Source: Rhodoferax lacus (lineage in GTDB: Bacteria > Pseudomonadota > Gammaproteobacteria > Burkholderiales > Burkholderiaceae_C). Taken from it: a stretch of 64,000 nucleotides of DNA. The stretch lies in NCBI RefSeq assembly GCF_003415675.1, contig NZ_QFZK01000010.1:88721-152720 (forward strand), in the 5' to 3' direction. The notes beneath the pieces are model-generated. The model did no database searches, was not told the DNA's origin, and worked only from the letters and a program-made list of their open reading frames with translations. Shown in pieces: positions 38,939-46,903 of this stretch (the stretch's first letter is position 1; every line of letters begins with the position of its first letter). Made by a program: the position numbers and the translations under genes.

Positions 38939-39958
38939 TTAGAGCTTCTCGGGGTCGAAGCCGGTTTCCTTGTAGATGGTCTGCAGCGTTTCTTTGCCCA
39001 CGCGGTCAGCCATCTTCAGGTGCACCGGGGCCATGGCCTTCTTGAGGGCCAGGCGCTCGTCCTTGGTCAGCACATAGACGGTGGTTTTGCCGCTTTTCTT
39101 CACGCCTTCCAGGGCGGCGTCGTTTTCTTCCTGCGCAATCTTGTTGGCGTAGGCGGTGGATTCCTTCATGGCCTGCTCCAGTTGGCCGCGCACGTCAGCG
39201 GGCAGGCCGTCCCAGAACTTCTTGTTGGCAATGACCGCATAGCCCAGGTAGCCGTGGTTGGTGATGGAGAGGTGCTTTTGCACTTCATGCATCTTCTGGG
39301 TGTAGAAGTTGGAGATGGGGTTCTCGGTGCCGTCGACCACGCCGGTCTGCAGGGCCTGGTAGACCTCGGAGAAAGCCATCACCTGCGGAATGCCGCCCAC
39401 GGAGCGGATTTCTTCCTCCAGCACCTTGGAGGACTGGATGCGGAATTTCTTGCCCTTGAAGTCAGCCGGTGTCTTGATCGGCGTGTTGGCCGAGAACGAC
39501 TTGAAGCCGTTGTCCCAGAAGGCCAGGCCATGGATGCCGCGCGGCTCGAGCTTGGCCATCAGGCCAGCGCCCACAGCGCCCTGGGTGATCTTGTGCAGGT
39601 CGGCTGTGTCGTCAAAGATGAAGGGGAAGTCAAACGCTTCAAACTCCTTCACGCCCAGGGGGCCGAACTTGGCCAACGAGGGGGCCAACATTTGCACGGC
39701 ACCAATCTGCAGGGCTTCGAGTTCTTCCTTGTCCTTGTACAGCGCGCTGTTGGCATACACCTCGACTTTGACTTTGCCCTTGGTCAGCTCGGCCGCCCGC
39801 TTGGCGAAAAATTCACTGGCCTTGCCCTTGGGTGTGTCGGCCGCCACCACGTGGCTGAACTTGATCACGATGGGGGCTTGGGCCTGCGCGACGCTGGCGC
39901 CCAGGGCGGTAACAGCCAGCAGGGCCTGGACGAGGGTGCGACGGGAAAAATGGGTCAT
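38939..39958 (-). CDS. dctP: TRAP transporter substrate-binding protein DctP
   Basis: Protein of 339 residues from the ATG at 39958 (MTHFSRRTLVQALLAVTALG signal peptide, cleavage near AQAQA). The DctP fold begins IVIKFSHVVAADTPKGKASE; the family's binding-site arginine is likely in FRIQSSKVLEEEIRSVG, followed by QALQTGVVDGTENPISNFYT. It captures C4-dicarboxylate-type substrates in the periplasm and docks to DctQM. The divergent DctS/DctR-type system supports a dicarboxylate substrate. Confidence 0.94.
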   Translation of the reverse strand: MTHFSRRTLVQALLAVTALGASVAQAQAPIVIKFSHVVAADTPKGKASEFFAKRAAELTKGKVKVEVYANSALYKDKEELEALQIGAVQMLAPSLAKFGPLGVKEFEAFDFPFIFDDTADLHKITQGAVGAGLMAKLEPRGIHGLAFWDNGFKSFSANTPIKTPADFKGKKFRIQSSKVLEEEIRSVGGIPQVMAFSEVYQALQTGVVDGTENPISNFYTQKMHEVQKHLSITNHGYLGYAVIANKKFWDGLPADVRGQLEQAMKESTAYANKIAQEENDAALEGVKKSGKTTVYVLTKDERLALKKAMAPVHLKMADRVGKETLQTIYKETGFDPEKL

Positions 39959-40132
39959 GGTGTGTCTCCGTGTTGTTGAATGAACGCTGTGGAGTGTCGG
40001 CCCAGGGTACGGTTCCGGGCTAGTGTGGACTTCCACATATCTGGCGCTGCTGGCGCACAGAGATCAGGGTTAACCCTGATAATTTGGCGGTTTGCCTTCA
40101 TTTGCGTAAAGCCGCAGCGCTAGACTGGCCGC
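39959..40132. promoter_or_regulatory. Divergent dctP / dctS promoter region
   Basis: 174 bases with two perfect inverted repeats: TGTGGA-CT-TCCACA at 40024-40037 and the 18-base palindrome at 40063-40080. Both are candidate binding sites for the adjacent FixJ/NarL-type response regulator, but neither has been tied to a protein. Confidence 0.45.
40063..40080. promoter_or_regulatory. 18-bp perfect palindrome ATCAGGGTTAACCCTGAT
   Basis: Located 53 bases before the sensor kinase start and about 105 bases before dctP. It shares the core GGGTTAACCC with the palindrome at 3023-3034. Confidence 0.45.
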
Positions 40133-42145
40133 ATGTTGGCAAACGCGCACCACCCCAAGGCTCCCGGCAGGTTCGGCCGCCACATGGCCCGGGCACGCCG
40201 CAGCCTGTGGGTGCTGCCGCTGCTGGCCTCAGCCCTGTTTGTGATGGCGGTGCTGCTCTGGGCCTACCGGGCCGAACTGGAGGAGCAGGACGCCCGCCGC
40301 ACCACCCTGATTACCGACGCCCTGAGCAGCGAAGCGCAGCTGCGCAACCGCCTGGATGCCGAGATGGCCTTCCTGCAGGACCTGGGTCACCAGATCGACC
40401 GCTTGCCCAGAAATTCTGCTGGCCTGGCCGCAGAGCCGGTGGTGAAGGAAGGCCTGCGCCGCCTGTGGCTCAGCGTGACCTGGCTGGATGCCAACAACCG
40501 CATCGTGGCCCATGTGCCCGAGCAGCAGAGTTCGCCCGGTGGGCGCGCCCTGGATGTGTCGGATATCCCCGGCGTGTCCTCGCACCTGCTGCTGGAGACG
40601 CAAGGCGAGAAGCTCATCGTGCGCTACTCACCCGCCTTGCTGCTGCGCCGGGGTGTGCCCTGGTGGCTGAGCCGCAAATACGATGTGCAACTGATTGACG
40701 GGTACGAGCAGGTGGTTGCCTCACTGGATGAGGTGCCCTTGCGCTTTGATTCCCATGGACGCGATACCTACAAGGTGCTGGTGGGGGGCAATATGCCGGG
40801 CGCCTACCTGGAGCTGACCTCGCGCGAGTTGCCACGCCCTTTGTGGCGCACGTTACCCATCGTGCTGGTGAGCGGGTTTCTGAGTCTGATGCTGGTGGCC
40901 ACGTTTCTGCTGCGCCGCCAGGTGGCGCGCATTACGCGCGCCGAAGACGCCTGGCGCACCGAAGCGGCCTGGCGCCAGGCCATGGAGGATTCGGCCTTGG
41001 TGGGCTTGCGCGCGCGCGATGCCGAGGGCCGCATCCTCTACGTCAACCGCACGTTCTGCCACATGGTGGGGCTGGAGGCTGGTCAACTGGTGGGCCTGCA
41101 GCCGCCCATGCCTTATTGGCCGCCCGACGTGCTGGATGAGGCCATGCTGCGCAGCCAGCGCAATCTGGAGGGGCGCGCCCCGCGCGATGGCTACGAGGCG
41201 CTGTGGTGCCACAGCGACGGGCATTTGCTCAATGTGATGGTGTTCGAGTCGCCGCTGATTGACGTACATGGCCAGCAGACCGGCTGGATGGGCTCCATCA
41301 TCGACATCACTGCGCGCAAGCAACTCGAAGAGCGCGAACGCCACCGCGCCGAGGCCATGGCCCAGCAGTCGCGCCTGACCACGCTGGGCGAGGTGGCCTC
41401 GGCGCTGGCGCACCAGCTCAACCAGCCCCTGACCGTCATCATGGGTTACAACGCCGGCCTGCAGCGCATGCTGGCAGACGCCGGCTATGACAACCAGGCC
41501 GTGCTGCACGCGCTGGGGCAGCAGGGCGAGCAGGCGGCCGAGGCCGGGCGCATTGTGCGCCGCATCCGCGAGTTCCTCACGCGCCGCGGACCCCAGCGTG
41601 AAGCCTGCGACCTGGTGGCCGTGGCCCAGCGCGCAGCCGCCCTGTTGCAGCGCGACCTGCACAAGGCGGGTGTGCAATTGCAGTGGCAACTGGCGGCGCA
41701 GTTGCCGCCGGTGTTTGCCGACCCGATCCTGCTGGAGCAGGTGCTGATCAACCTGCTGCGCAATGCCGCCGATGCCATGACGGGCGCCGCGCGCGCAGCG
41801 TCGCCAGACGGCACTTGCACCATCCGCATCACTGCTTTGCTGAGCGGCGAGCGCTTTGTGCGCCTGGATGTGGAAGACAACGGCCCAGGCCTCTCAGGCC
41901 GTACGGTGGAGCATTTGAGCGCGCCGTTCTATTCCACCAAGTCCGACGGCATGGGCATGGGCCTGGCGATTTGCCGATCCATCATCGAGGTGCACCACGG
42001 CGGCATGGACGCAGGCCAGAGCAGCCTGGGCGGCGCGCGCTTTTCCTTCACCCTGCCGGTGTTTGATCCCCACGCCGCGCAGTCCAGCCTGGAGGATGAG
42101 GATGCACAGGCATTTTTGGAAAGCGACTATGAAGGACTTGCATGA
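40133..42145 (+). CDS. dctS: Sensor histidine kinase, DctS-like, with PAS domain
   Basis: Protein of 670 residues. Two membrane helices (LWVLPLLASALFVMAVLLWA near 25-45 and LPIVLVSGFLSLMLVATFLL near 242-262) enclose a periplasmic sensor region. A PAS domain follows (WRQAMEDSALVGLRARDAEG, YVNRTFCHMVGLEAGQLVGL). The kinase core has H-box LGEVASALAHQLNQPLTVIM, N-box EQVLINLLRNAADAM, and G-boxes VEDNGPGLSG and DGMGMGLAICRSIIE. Layout matches Rhodobacter DctS, which senses C4-dicarboxylates and controls DctPQM. Stop overlaps the regulator start (ATGA). Confidence 0.9.
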   Translation: MLANAHHPKAPGRFGRHMARARRSLWVLPLLASALFVMAVLLWAYRAELEEQDARRTTLITDALSSEAQLRNRLDAEMAFLQDLGHQIDRLPRNSAGLAAEPVVKEGLRRLWLSVTWLDANNRIVAHVPEQQSSPGGRALDVSDIPGVSSHLLLETQGEKLIVRYSPALLLRRGVPWWLSRKYDVQLIDGYEQVVASLDEVPLRFDSHGRDTYKVLVGGNMPGAYLELTSRELPRPLWRTLPIVLVSGFLSLMLVATFLLRRQVARITRAEDAWRTEAAWRQAMEDSALVGLRARDAEGRILYVNRTFCHMVGLEAGQLVGLQPPMPYWPPDVLDEAMLRSQRNLEGRAPRDGYEALWCHSDGHLLNVMVFESPLIDVHGQQTGWMGSIIDITARKQLEERERHRAEAMAQQSRLTTLGEVASALAHQLNQPLTVIMGYNAGLQRMLADAGYDNQAVLHALGQQGEQAAEAGRIVRRIREFLTRRGPQREACDLVAVAQRAAALLQRDLHKAGVQLQWQLAAQLPPVFADPILLEQVLINLLRNAADAMTGAARAASPDGTCTIRITALLSGERFVRLDVEDNGPGLSGRTVEHLSAPFYSTKSDGMGMGLAICRSIIEVHHGGMDAGQSSLGGARFSFTLPVFDPHAAQSSLEDEDAQAFLESDYEGLA

Positions 42146-42762
42146 GCACCGCAGCCGCTGAACAGCCCACGGTGCATCTGGTGGACGACGAGGCCACGGT
42201 GCGCGCCGCGCTGGAATTTTTGCTGGCCTCGCATGGCCTGGCGGTGTGCAGCTATGGCGGTGGCCGCGCTTTGCTGGAGCGGCTGGATGCCGGGCCGCCC
42301 CTTGTGGGCTGCATCCTGCTGGATGTGCGCATGGAGCCACTGTCGGGCTTGCAGGTGCATGACGAACTGGTGGCGCGCGGCGTGCACACGCCAGTGATTT
42401 TTCTGACTGGCCATGGTGACATCCGCATGGCCGTGGCGGCCCTGAAAAAAGGCGCCTTTGACTTTGTGGAAAAACCCTTTGGCGATGCCGCCCTGGTGGA
42501 GCGCGTGCGCGACGCGCTGGCACTCGATGCCGAGCAGCAGCAGCGCCTGCGTGATGGCGATTCGCGCGGCGTGCGCTTGGCCGCACTGACCCCGCGCGAG
42601 CAGGATGTGATGCAGCGCGTGGCCGCAGGCAAGCTCAACAAGGTGATTGCCGACGAGATGAACGTGTCCATGCGTACGGTGGAGGTGTACCGCGCACGGG
42701 TCTATGCCAAGTTGGGGGTTCGCTCATCGGCCGAGTTGGCCACCCTGCTGGCCCGCATGTGA
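42142..42762 (+). CDS. dctR: FixJ/NarL-family response regulator, DctR-like
   Basis: Protein of 206 residues. Receiver domain: acidic pair in VHLVDDEATVRAAL, phosphoacceptor Asp in GCILLDVRMEPLSGL, Thr in VIFLTGHGDIRMAVAALKKG, Lys in DFVEKPFGD. C-terminal LuxR-type HTH: LTPREQDVMQRVAAGKLNKV, IADEMNVSMRTVEVYRARVY. Expected to activate the divergent dctPQM genes when phosphorylated by the coupled kinase. Confidence 0.92.
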   Translation: MSTAAAEQPTVHLVDDEATVRAALEFLLASHGLAVCSYGGGRALLERLDAGPPLVGCILLDVRMEPLSGLQVHDELVARGVHTPVIFLTGHGDIRMAVAALKKGAFDFVEKPFGDAALVERVRDALALDAEQQQRLRDGDSRGVRLAALTPREQDVMQRVAAGKLNKVIADEMNVSMRTVEVYRARVYAKLGVRSSAELATLLARM

Positions 42763-42788
42763 ATCCGGCAACGCCATCACGCCATGCG

Positions 42789-44168
42789 TCAGGGCGAGGA
42801 CATCGGTGGCAACTGGGGCAGCAGTGAAGAAATCCAGCCAAGCACTTGCAGGCCCTTCACTTCCAGCGTGTTGGCGTTCAGTGTCGAATCCCTGATGTCG
42901 AAGAATCCCAAGGCGCTGGCCTGGCCCAGGTTCTGCCGGTCTTCTGCTGACCAGTTGGCCGTAATCTTCAGATCGCGGATGGCAATGAACGATGTTGGAA
43001 GCAAAGGAAACATGCCCGGGTTGTCGCTGCTGGAGCCATTTGAATACTCGCCTGCTTGGGTGCCGAACATGTACCAGTTCTTCATTTTCAGCAGGGCCAG
43101 CTTGAACCAGCTACGGTCGATATTTACCCGGCAGTATTTGAACGAGATGCTGAACCCGTCGCTGCTGCCAGCGGGCTTGGTCGGGAGCGCCTGGTTGATC
43201 ACATTGATGAGCTGGTAGCGGTTGGACACATCCACCCGCCCCAAGTCGAGTGTCTTGCGTGTCAGGTCCAGCGCCTGGATTTGCTTGCCGAGGTTGTAGC
43301 GGTTGCAGGAATTCAAGGGGACGTTTTTCTGGGCAAACAGGGTTTGCAGCTTCACAGCGGCAAGTTGGGTGCTGAACGCCGGGGTTCTGGTCAGCGCGCT
43401 GTTGGCATGCGGCGTGGTGGCACCACGGGAGCCGGCTGGCATGGCCCGCACTGCGGCCATGGCTTGTGCGCTCAGTGGTTTGGTCACCACCCTCAGGGGT
43501 TTGGTGGTTTTGGTAACCGGGACCTGCAGACTTTTGATGACCAACTGCTGTGCATTTTGTTTGATAGTGGTGGCGCTGGCCGCACTGGACGGTCTGAGTT
43601 TCCATACGCCCTGGCCGAGCCGTGCCAGCCCACCAGCTTTGACGAACAGTGAACCAGGGGCTGCTGGTTTGATGTCGGAAGACTGCATGCTCAGGGTTGG
43701 CCAAAACGCAGCAGCGGCCTCGTCGTACCAATTGACTGGCGTTGCCAAGCAGGGGTAGTAGAAGGCGTTGGGGTCAGTTGAACTGCCAGTTCGCGCCTGA
43801 AGAAATTCATATTGGGCATCCCCGAACAACTTGTAGACCGGATTGCTGGCAACGTTGTCAGACGTGCTTCCAGCCGGGATGGCTCCGCTCACCAGAATCT
43901 CATAAAGGTCATCCACTTCGAGCCCCGAGTTCTGAAAAAAAGTCCTGTTGAGCGCCGGTGCGATATTCGCCAGATGGGAGAAAGTCTCTTTGGCAATCTG
44001 GGGGTCATAGGGCCCGCCTGGTTGGTCGGCCGGTTTGAAGTCCTGAGGCGACAAGGAAAATCCCGGCCACGCCATTTGCATGACGAAGGAGGGATTGCTG
44101 TCCGTGATGTTTACCAGCTTGGCCAGTTCGTCATAGACGGCGCCAATAAAGTCATTGGTATTCGGCAT
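42789..44168 (-). CDS. Uncharacterised protein, paralogue A of a two-gene unit
   Basis: Protein of 459 residues from the ATG at 44168 (GAAAGGTG upstream). No signal peptide or membrane helix. I cannot assign a family name. Along its length it aligns by eye with the upstream gene at 44250: an N-terminal block FVMQMAWPGFSLSPQDFKP, NSGLEVDDLYEILVSGAIPA, then ISFKYCRVNIDRSWFKLALL near residue 342, FPLLPTSFIAIRDLKITANW near 387, and a C-terminal LEVKGLQVLGWISSLLPQLP. Shared words are LLPTSF, K-I-ANW and the hydrophobic Pro-ending tail. Base composition is visibly less GC-rich than neighbours. Role unknown. Confidence 0.75.
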   Translation of the reverse strand: MPNTNDFIGAVYDELAKLVNITDSNPSFVMQMAWPGFSLSPQDFKPADQPGGPYDPQIAKETFSHLANIAPALNRTFFQNSGLEVDDLYEILVSGAIPAGSTSDNVASNPVYKLFGDAQYEFLQARTGSSTDPNAFYYPCLATPVNWYDEAAAAFWPTLSMQSSDIKPAAPGSLFVKAGGLARLGQGVWKLRPSSAASATTIKQNAQQLVIKSLQVPVTKTTKPLRVVTKPLSAQAMAAVRAMPAGSRGATTPHANSALTRTPAFSTQLAAVKLQTLFAQKNVPLNSCNRYNLGKQIQALDLTRKTLDLGRVDVSNRYQLINVINQALPTKPAGSSDGFSISFKYCRVNIDRSWFKLALLKMKNWYMFGTQAGEYSNGSSSDNPGMFPLLPTSFIAIRDLKITANWSAEDRQNLGQASALGFFDIRDSTLNANTLEVKGLQVLGWISSLLPQLPPMSSP

Positions 44169-44249
44169 GGAACACCTTTCATTGGGAACATTGTGGATAT
44201 TGGCGGCCCCTTGCGGGACCGCCAATGCAGGCATGGGGCTGATAGCAGG

Positions 44250-45647
44250 TCAGGCCGGCGGGCAGTAAGGCACGACCTGGTTGATAAAGCCGATGATCTG
44301 CACACCCGGCACGGTGATGGTGCCGCCGGCCAAAGCCGAGTTGAATGTCTGCTTGGAACTCGAATGCGAATAGCTGCCAGAGATCGAGAAGGGCCCGATA
44401 CCAAAGCCGCCACCACCACTCGTCTTGGAGGTGATCAGATCCCAATCCGCCTTGGCCCAGTTGGCAGAAATCTTGACCTTGCGTGCCACCACAAACGAGG
44501 TCGGCAGCAGCGGCAGTCTGGCGCTGTTCTGGCCTACTTTACTGCCGTTGGAAATCAGGCCTTTTTTGTAGAGATTGCCCAAGTCCCAGCCCTTGGTGCC
44601 AAAGAGGCTGAAGTTCATCCAGGGGCGCCGGATGGTGACCAGGGTGTATTCAAAGCTGATGCGCAGGTTGCTGGTTTCGGAGCTGGCCTGTTGCTGTGAA
44701 CTGGAATGACCGGCCGACCCGCCAATGCTGAACAGCCCCAGGCTAAAGCCAGCCGAACCGCCATACGAGGTGAAGTCGGACGAGGAACTGGTCGCTACAT
44801 TGCTGGAGGCTGAATCGAAGGTGGTCCAGCCGCTGGATGTGCTGGTACTGCTGAACCAGTCAGAGGGCAACAGGGAGACGCGTTGCACCTTCGGTGACAA
44901 ACCAGTGCCGGTGTCATCCAGCACCACGCCGTAGCCCTCGTACAGGTCCTGCGCTTGCTTCCAAGCCAGTTGCAAGGCGTTCTGGGTCGAGGTTGTTTTG
45001 ATGGCCAGGTTTTGTTCCACCTTGCTGGCATCTTCTGCACGCCAACGGTCATAGGCCGTCTTGACCGGAATTTGCAGCGTGGAGGCAATCATGGGCCAGG
45101 TGTTCTTGCCTGTCGCTGTTTTCTGCGCTTCCATGAAAGCGCCGATATAAGCAACCCGCGCGCTGTTGTAGGCCGACTGGTTGTCCAGATAGTCGCGGTA
45201 CACCTGCGACTCCATCTTCTTCTTGGTGACGACACCCGTGTCGGGGTCGGTCACGTCCACCAGACGGAACAGATAGTTTTCGGCATCCTGCAACTGCTTT
45301 TCAATCGCCGGGTTGGGTGCCTGCGCTGGAATGTGCACACCATCGAGCATCTGCTTGTAGATCTCGGTGATGGTGACTCCACTGTCCGTATAAAGCGTAG
45401 ACATCTTCGGTGCGGCATCAACCAACTGGGCGGTATGGATGGCGGAGCCCTGGCTGCCGCTGCTGTTGCCTGGGGTCCAGGGGTTACGGAAGTCTGCGGA
45501 ATTGATCGCAAGGCCCGGCTTCATCAGGGTCAACACCGTAGACGATGCTTGGGCGACCGGCTTGCCCCCGGGCTCGGCCTGCGTGACCGAGTTGAAGATG
45601 TTGTCAAAGATGCCTTGAACAAGCCGGGAAATTTCTGTCAGTGTCAT
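44250..45647 (-). CDS. Uncharacterised protein, paralogue B of a two-gene unit
   Basis: Protein of 465 residues from the ATG at 45647, chosen for its AAAAGGAT ribosome-binding site; a TTG six codons earlier is also in frame. No signal peptide. The N-terminal half is mostly helical (EISRLVQGIFDNIFNSV, ITEIYKQMLDGVHIPA, AYNSARVAYIGAFMEAQKTA). The C-terminal half is Ser/Gly/Thr-rich with a repeated motif: GFSLGLFSIGGSAGHSSSQQ near 300 and GFGIGPFSISGSYSHSSSKQ near 415. These flank ISFEYTLVTIRRPWMNFSLF and LPLLPTSFVVARKVKISANW. It ends ITVPGVQIIGFINQVVPYCP. The alternating pattern could form amphipathic beta hairpins. Function unknown; paralogue A follows after 81 bases. Confidence 0.78.
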   Translation of the reverse strand: MTLTEISRLVQGIFDNIFNSVTQAEPGGKPVAQASSTVLTLMKPGLAINSADFRNPWTPGNSSGSQGSAIHTAQLVDAAPKMSTLYTDSGVTITEIYKQMLDGVHIPAQAPNPAIEKQLQDAENYLFRLVDVTDPDTGVVTKKKMESQVYRDYLDNQSAYNSARVAYIGAFMEAQKTATGKNTWPMIASTLQIPVKTAYDRWRAEDASKVEQNLAIKTTSTQNALQLAWKQAQDLYEGYGVVLDDTGTGLSPKVQRVSLLPSDWFSSTSTSSGWTTFDSASSNVATSSSSDFTSYGGSAGFSLGLFSIGGSAGHSSSQQQASSETSNLRISFEYTLVTIRRPWMNFSLFGTKGWDLGNLYKKGLISNGSKVGQNSARLPLLPTSFVVARKVKISANWAKADWDLITSKTSGGGGFGIGPFSISGSYSHSSSKQTFNSALAGGTITVPGVQIIGFINQVVPYCPPA

Positions 45648-45806
45648 GGTTTCTATCCTTTTCAAGTGGTTGAAATGAACGGATAGAATGCGTCTTCATG
45701 AAGAAAAAGATAGTGTTTTTAACTAACTTTATATAAAAAATTAGTTTTATTTATCGCCTTCGGTTGAGAGTTGTCAAGCGACCTGGCAGTGCCTTCCCAG
45801 TAGTGC
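45648..45806. promoter_or_regulatory. AT-rich upstream region of the uncharacterised gene pair
   Basis: The stretch around 45700-45765 is strikingly AT-rich (TTTATATAAAAAATTAG type) compared with the surrounding GC-rich DNA and contains a short inverted repeat AACTAA (45721-45726) / TTAGTT (45741-45746). It most likely holds the promoter of the minus-strand pair and the end of cinA's convergent neighbour space. AT-rich promoters often mark acquired genes silenced by H-NS-like proteins. Confidence 0.5.
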
Positions 45807-46310
45807 TCAAGTCTGGGTGTTGAGCAGGGTCAGCAGGCGCTGCAGCGCATGCTGCACGGTGGCGGCACGCACAGCGGCGCGGTCACCGTTGAAGCGCCGC
45901 ATTTCCGAGTGGACGGCACCGGGCAGACCCCAGGCAAACCACACGGTGCCCACCGGCTTGTCCGCACTGCCGCCGCTGGGTCCGGCCACGCCCGTCACGG
46001 CCACCGACACCTGGGCCAAAGACTGTTGCAAGGCGCCCTGGGCCATGGCCCGCGCCACGATTTCGCTGACTGCGCCATGGCGGGCAATCAGCTGCGCATC
46101 CACGCCCAGCATGTCGCTCTTGGCCGCGTTGGAGTAGGTCACAAAGCCACGTTCAAACCATTCGCTGGAGCCCGCCAGATCGGTGCAGGCGGCGGCAATC
46201 AGGCCGCCGGTGCAGCTCTCGGCCGTGGCCAGCATGCGCTGTTGCGCCAACAGTGTTGCTGCCAGTTGCGTGCAGAGGTGTGCCGTACCCGGCGGCTGCA
46301 GGTTTGGCAT
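45807..46310 (-). CDS. pncC: CinA-family nicotinamide-nucleotide amidohydrolase (PncC-type)
   Basis: Protein of 167 residues. Family blocks: LATAESCTGGLIAAACTDLA, SSEWFERGFVTYSNAAKSDM, MAQGALQQSLAQVSVAVTGV and GPSGGSADKPVGTVWFAWGL. It deamidates NMN to nicotinate mononucleotide in pyridine salvage. It is the stand-alone C-terminal CinA domain. The start overlaps the pgpA stop (TGATG), as in the usual thiL-pgpA-cinA order. Confidence 0.93.
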   Translation of the reverse strand: MPNLQPPGTAHLCTQLAATLLAQQRMLATAESCTGGLIAAACTDLAGSSEWFERGFVTYSNAAKSDMLGVDAQLIARHGAVSEIVARAMAQGALQQSLAQVSVAVTGVAGPSGGSADKPVGTVWFAWGLPGAVHSEMRRFNGDRAAVRAATVQHALQRLLTLLNTQT

Positions 46311-46903
46311 CAGAGAAATTTCCAGACCGCAATCACCAGCAGCGTGCAGGCTGCAGCCACCAGGTCATCGAACATGATGCCAAAGCCCGCCTTGGTCCAG
46401 GCATGGCGGTCGGTGTGCGGGTTGACGTGGTGGAACAGGGCATCGGCCCAACCCACCGGGCCGGGCTTGACCGCATCAAAGAAACGGAACAGGCCAAAGG
46501 CCATGGCCTGCGCGGCCAGGCTGGCCGGCATCACCAGCCACAGCACCAGCCAGAAGGCTGCCACCTCGTCCCACACGATGCTGCCCGGGTCCAGCACCCG
46601 CATATTGCGCGCTGTGACCGTGCAGGCCCACCAGCCCAGCGGCAGCGAAGCCGCAATCACCCAGCCCCAGGCGGTGGTAGTCAGCCACTGCGACAGCACC
46701 ACATAGCTGATCCAGGCCCACAGCGTACCCGCCGTGCCCGGCGCAATGCGCGACAGGCCGGAGCCAAAACCCAGGGCAAACCAGTGCGCCGGGTGCGACA
46801 GCATGAAGCGCACGCTGGGACGGTCAATGGGGGCGGGCTGGCCCGGGTCTTCGGGGAAGACGGTTACTTCCACGTCTATGGGGTCGGAGGAACGGTCTTG
46901 CAT
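46310..46903 (-). CDS. pgpA: Phosphatidylglycerophosphatase A
   Basis: Protein of 197 residues from the ATG at 46903 (MQDRSSDPIDVEV). Inner-membrane enzyme making phosphatidylglycerol. Motifs: HWFALGFGSGLSRIAPGTAG with the catalytic GT region, DPGSIVWDEVAAFWL, and RFFDAVKPGPVGWADALFHH, plus a final FGIMFDDLVAAACTLLVIAV. Normally thiL lies immediately upstream; here a 3.6-kb insertion separates them. Confidence 0.94.
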   Translation of the reverse strand: MQDRSSDPIDVEVTVFPEDPGQPAPIDRPSVRFMLSHPAHWFALGFGSGLSRIAPGTAGTLWAWISYVVLSQWLTTTAWGWVIAASLPLGWWACTVTARNMRVLDPGSIVWDEVAAFWLVLWLVMPASLAAQAMAFGLFRFFDAVKPGPVGWADALFHHVNPHTDRHAWTKAGFGIMFDDLVAAACTLLVIAVWKFL

